Shown here in pieces: positions 47,601-48,926 of a stretch of 48,926 nucleotides of DNA. The stretch comes from Cyclobacteriaceae bacterium (GTDB lineage: Bacteria; Bacteroidota; Bacteroidia; Cytophagales; Cyclobacteriaceae). Under the pieces are notes generated by a model that did no database searches, was not told where the DNA came from, and saw only the letters and a program-made list of their open reading frames with translations. Position 1 is the first letter of the stretch; every line of letters starts with the position of its first letter. The translations under genes and the position numbers were made by a program. The DNA is taken from positions 1 to 48,926 of the forward strand of contig JAEUTZ010000008.1 of the NCBI GenBank assembly GCA_016787725.1, written 5' to 3'.

Positions 47601-48926
47601 GATGGGTTGTAGGTAACTGGTTGGAGAGTTATTACCGCTCCGGCTGTTGGACTTGCCAGTGCTATATTGATGGTTGCACCACTGCATATTTGTCCGGATC
47701 CACCGCCCGTATTATTGGTAATGGTAAACGAGGGTACTTCATTAACGGTAACAATAACCTGATCGGTATTTTGACAACCAAATGCATCGGTTACTACAAC
47801 CTGATAGGTCACTGTTCCCAATCCTGGAGTTATTAAAGGATTGGATTGGGTACTGGTAAATCCAATGGGAACACTTGTCCAATTGTAGGTGTATGAGCCT
47901 GATCCCCCAGTGGCAGTCGGGCTACCGCCCAATGTAAAGGATTGTCCCTGGCACAAGTTGGTATCTGTACCCGCATCTATTGTAATCGCTGGATTAACCA
48001 CTACATCTACCTGAGTTGTTGCGCTCTCGCAACCAATAGTTTGTGATACAAATAAGGAGTACGTTCCCGCTGTTGAATTGTCAACTTCCGCAGCGGTTGG
48101 TGTAAATGGACTTCCAGTACCTACCAATACATTAGATGCATTGTACCATTGGAGATTGGTGCCAAGTGCAGTTAATGTCGGGATGGGTTGGCCTTCACAA
48201 ATCGGAGCTGGGTTTGAAGCAACGGGAGGACTTGCAACAGAATTGATCGTTACATTGACACCCACTGAAGTTGCCGAAGTGCATCCAAATTGAGTAACGA
48301 TCACCGTATAGCTTCCACTATTTAAAACTGCCGTGGAGAGGCTTAACGTTTGATTGGTTTCGCCCCCTATAATCACACCGTCTTTATACCATTGATTCCC
48401 AGAAGCTGAGCTACTGGTAAGAATTACAGCCGGATCTCCAACACAAGCATTCACTGGCCCAACAGGTGAAATTGTTGGCGTTGGAATTACAGGGTTAAGG
48501 GTTACAGCAACTGAATTTAATAAAGTAGTGCTGCATCCGGTTGTTGCATTAACAGCGCTGACAGTAACTGTGATGGCCGCTGATATCGGTGAACTTGTCA
48601 GGACAATATTACCTAGACCCGTGCCACTTACTATGGCACTAATGGGAGTCGCTCCATCAAAGAGTTGATAATTGACTCCTGTTTGGCTCGCGCCTACTGT
48701 AACATCAATGGTGGATCCGGAACAAATTGCAACAGCTGCGGGAGTAACGGATAAGTTATTTAAGGGGGTGGGATCAATCGTTACAGTCACCGCGGCAGAG
48801 GCCGGTGACGTACACCCGCTCACCGTCTGCGTTACCGTATAGTTCCCGCTGTTCCCAGGAACGGTCGTTACATTGTAGGTCGAAGCAGTCGCACCCCCGA
48901 TCGGTGCACCATTCAAATACCATTGA
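41411..48926 (-). CDS. giant Ig/PKD-like repeat surface protein with T9SS tail, N-terminus outside window
   Basis: About 2500 codons are visible; the reading frame continues past the right edge (it begins QWYLNGAP, mid-repeat), so the apparent start is not real. About 16 beta-sandwich repeats of 80-130 aa, most opened by a Cys motif (ICSG, VCEG or ICEG type) and closed by VTV-P, fill the N-terminal side. Then come a glycine-rich linker region, two PKD domains (about 43030-43620, WEWAFGDNTFS and YSWNFGDG), a jelly-roll-like domain (DFESSDGGW ... FDNFFVG), an Omp28-like domain and the C-terminal T9SS sorting tail (FPNPANQQF ... VYKKLVVMNRN). Probably an exported surface adhesin or gliding-related protein. 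Part of it has unusually GC-rich codons (see 45660-46280). Confidence 0.9.
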   Translation of the reverse strand, partial: QWYLNGAPIGGATASTYNVTTVPGNSGNYTVTQTVSGCTSPASAAVTVTIDPTPLNNLSVTPAAVAICSGSTIDVTVGASQTGVNYQLFDGATPISAIVSGTGLGNIVLTSSPISAAITVTVSAVNATTGCSTTLLNSVAVTLNPVIPTPTISPVGPVNACVGDPAVILTSSSASGNQWYKDGVIIGGETNQTLSLSTAVLNSGSYTVIVTQFGCTSATSVGVNVTINSVASPPVASNPAPICEGQPIPTLTALGTNLQWYNASNVLVGTGSPFTPTAAEVDNSTAGTYSLFVSQTIGCESATTQVDVVVNPAITIDAGTDTNLCQGQSFTLGGSPTATGGSGSYTYNWTSVPIGFTSTQSNPLITPGLGTVTYQVVVTDAFGCQNTDQVIVTVNEVPSFTITNNTGGGSGQICSGATINIALASPTAGAVITLQPVTYNPSITGGSYAMGGTFNDGDLVTEALGLTNSSNSPITIVYQFTVATPDCVNPTSQQTSVVVNPTPSMSTVNTTTEICSNSAVNITLNSPTSGAVIRLTSINYGAVTGTLTAGTTFTPGGKITETLINSGIVPATVQYNFQVEANGCITAGFSEQVIVNPNPTFVANNFAPQICSGDQTSIFFSSVTAGHQINVVSVSYYGVTGGTVVAGTTTFDSATPLIETLTNTTPGPIDVEYEFNVTTPGTTPICPLVPVSQFITVRVYPNPRPSAVADITVCPGEPIAVIFSAHTGGGEIFNWDNTNAAIGLPLTGSGNISYSAPANSTGNDIVGTVTVRATKNGCTTELLDEETFIVTIKPSPVINAIANVSICEGATQGLIALGVNTSGGETLTWTGGAGIGLADGSDNTVPYEIPAFTATNPSVNPITQTINVVATRNGCTGPVRSFNITVYPTPVFTNVPASLTICSGTALNFVPLSDVGGATFSWTSSGGANITGESASGSGSITDVLVNTGNAIETMVYTITVTGPGPLNCVNATTQNYTVTVNPPVVQTITNNALAVCEGLPIDIDYTSPTANAVMTVTGSYPAGVTGSIGYASTNLSPVTGTLNETLSNTTSTQQVVTYTFTTTANGCTPVVTNTTVTVYPIPILTAVDNTSGTLCNNSQTNITVSDLIVGSVIRIIGITISGAPGNITGHSPVNSTFATGSSITDLLVNTTTTNQTIQYDFQSTANGCSGNIQSIIITVRPNAVFSVTNIPSTVCEGALTPSNIIINSSTVGQQVLLKSITATGGVTGVVPVGTLYSSFPVTLADVLDNPTNVSQTITYEFEGSLGGACIHPTTQFVTVTVSPKPEGANDTKMICSDLTIGYNLLLNVATLGNNVGSTFTWVAADNANVTGENTAPENGVGPIITDILTNLTNVDQVVQYTVTPTGTNGCIGNTFSISITVKPEPVGVTALAPQICSGTTVAYDLQANVNGPGGNVLASTFTWIAAANPDVTGESTSIKTGAIIDDVLVNTTTADAIVVYTVIPTSQVGGCIGNPFTISVRVNPKQIFSAGPDLAVCVSESDILIDGSVTFANSTYSWSGGTFDNATLEKPRYILSAADMAVLVPTNRTLTFSVLGSGACPDLTDQMVLTINPLPVVVFTGLPPGSPSSLAENSPPITLTGNLAGGTFTISPATSVIGSTFVNVVDRAVFDPSAAELGSNFIRYTFTNVNGCTNFNQQEVFINPVTTVDFAIQGAVLNAVGEFEICAEQGLVKLLGFPVPSDGFPPETRFTPEGPNATNMTIVQVGQDYFIQTTGLPSDTYRIRYTFKNQFDAITFRERSVRFFAAPVSMFSSANNCIVSDVVFSDTSGINPSPFPAIITSWEWAFGDNTFSTNQHPSKRYTSAGTYNVSLKVTTSQGCADLSDPFVLRVGDVPAVDFSWSAICNNDNTNFQDRTTKVVGSTPPGISVITAYSWNFGDGDILPPGIGAIPAGTHGGRTFGTYKDPQHKYVTNGTYVANLNVDTNDGCSNSKAQNVFILPYTTVTPTAGAEYLEDFESSDGGWIAEAFNATNSTFTNIIKSDTSWIWGPPTGATINSTVSGSNVWWTGANGNSYFQNENSVVDGPCFDLSSLLRPMVTLDYYSDSEKNIDGAVLQYSINGGLTWRIVGPPEGQSNRDEGINWFNGVGILSNPGTQAIGNYGWTDRQTNWKNARFNMDMIPFANRSQVRLRIAFASNDGNAETFDGFAFDNFFVGEKARNVLVEHFTTSTLNASVNADTYLNGLYQQQITDRGTSDFQHIQYHVNFAGVDPLNRDNPADPAARALYFGASQPPYTIMDGILIPGKFTGVTTELNKVEIDRRALVEPPFTLTLKDTTSIDNKTISVKMVITAKQNFNSPLIINVALVEKSVGTFQNVLRKNLFSSAGETVNLSWVQGQILNKIVMNVPLDVPISNPNGLLLIGYVQDKNTKEIYQSIAIDGPVKTGDPVVGVDDEPVLATLNSIQMFPNPANQQFTFGLPAEVHPGSTWKIIDQRGVTVQEGDFTQTINGKKEISVVDLPNAVYFVVITGQHGTAVYKKLVVMNRN
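42130..42396 (-). other. Omp28-like thioredoxin-fold domain without its cysteines
   Basis: The segment NVLVEHFTTSTLNAS ... HIQYHVNFAGVDPLN ... ARALYFGASQPPYTIMDG follows the pattern of Omp28-type domains (LVE-FTG-C-CP, YH, YG-P-DG). The usual CxxC pair is replaced by TLNAS, so a redox role is unlikely and a structural role is inferred. Confidence 0.45.
45660..46280 (-). other. GC-rich, differently biased repeat block inside the giant gene
   Basis: Codon use in this block is clearly GC-richer than on either side (many GTC, ACC, CCG, CTG triplets on the plus strand), and a similar style returns at about 48780-48926. It covers about two repeat units. Recombination with another giant repeat gene is the simplest reading. 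Confidence 0.45.

Overview
The window looks like a piece of a Bacteroidota chromosome, most likely order Cytophagales. The signs are a giant adhesin-like protein with a C-terminal type IX secretion (Por) tail, a GH97 SusB-type glucosidase, many short lipoproteins with Bacteroidota-style lipoboxes, few recognisable Shine-Dalgarno sites, TAnnTTTG promoter words, and the rnfBCDGEA order preceded by an RseC-like gene. No rRNA, tRNA, CRISPR array, transposase or integrase was seen.

Left edge (1-1565): an accessory, repeat-rich zone. A 5'-truncated gene and a small lipoprotein gene are separated by an attC-like palindromic element (178-310); the left half of the same element recurs at 736. They are followed by a 42-bp tandem array (about 873-1345) and a tract of degenerate GTTNNNN heptamers (1379-1564) that runs into the 3' end of an acetyltransferase gene.

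1520-9375: mostly minus-strand genes: an AAC(6')-like GNAT and a VOC protein (4-bp overlap), a PIG-L deacetylase lipoprotein and a GH97 alpha-glucosidase. Divergent from these is a large six-hairpin glycosidase-like lipoprotein. Then come a lipoprotein and a STAS-like protein.

9541-16450 (plus strand): a KAS III-type condensing enzyme, 2-oxoglutarate:ferredoxin oxidoreductase (korA, korB), a compact adenosylcobalamin-dependent class II ribonucleotide reductase and a secreted unknown.

27777 down to 16480 (minus strand): one tightly packed 11-gene electron-transfer operon: nifJ-type pyruvate:flavodoxin oxidoreductase, dihydroorotate-dehydrogenase-like flavoprotein, flavodoxin, an unknown protein with protein-kinase-like motifs, RseC-like protein, RnfB, C, D, G, E and A. 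Together it could carry electrons from pyruvate through flavodoxin to the ion-pumping Rnf complex and NAD+. The NifJ lacks the whole 2[4Fe-4S] ferredoxin domain, and the kinase-like gene is translationally coupled to the rnf genes. These are the two most interesting signals in the window.

35769 down to 28344 (minus strand): an envelope module: a 1008-aa TPR protein, an outer-membrane beta-barrel, a SPOR-domain membrane protein, ExbB, ExbD and TonB. Upstream are holA, a rhomboid protease and a TerB-like protein (38036-35978).

38129-41414 (plus strand): a sigma-54-dependent response regulator and a PAS-HisKA-ATPase-REC-HPt hybrid kinase, a likely phosphorelay pair. Converging on it, with overlapping stop codons, is a giant repeat protein (more than 2500 aa) that runs off the right edge.
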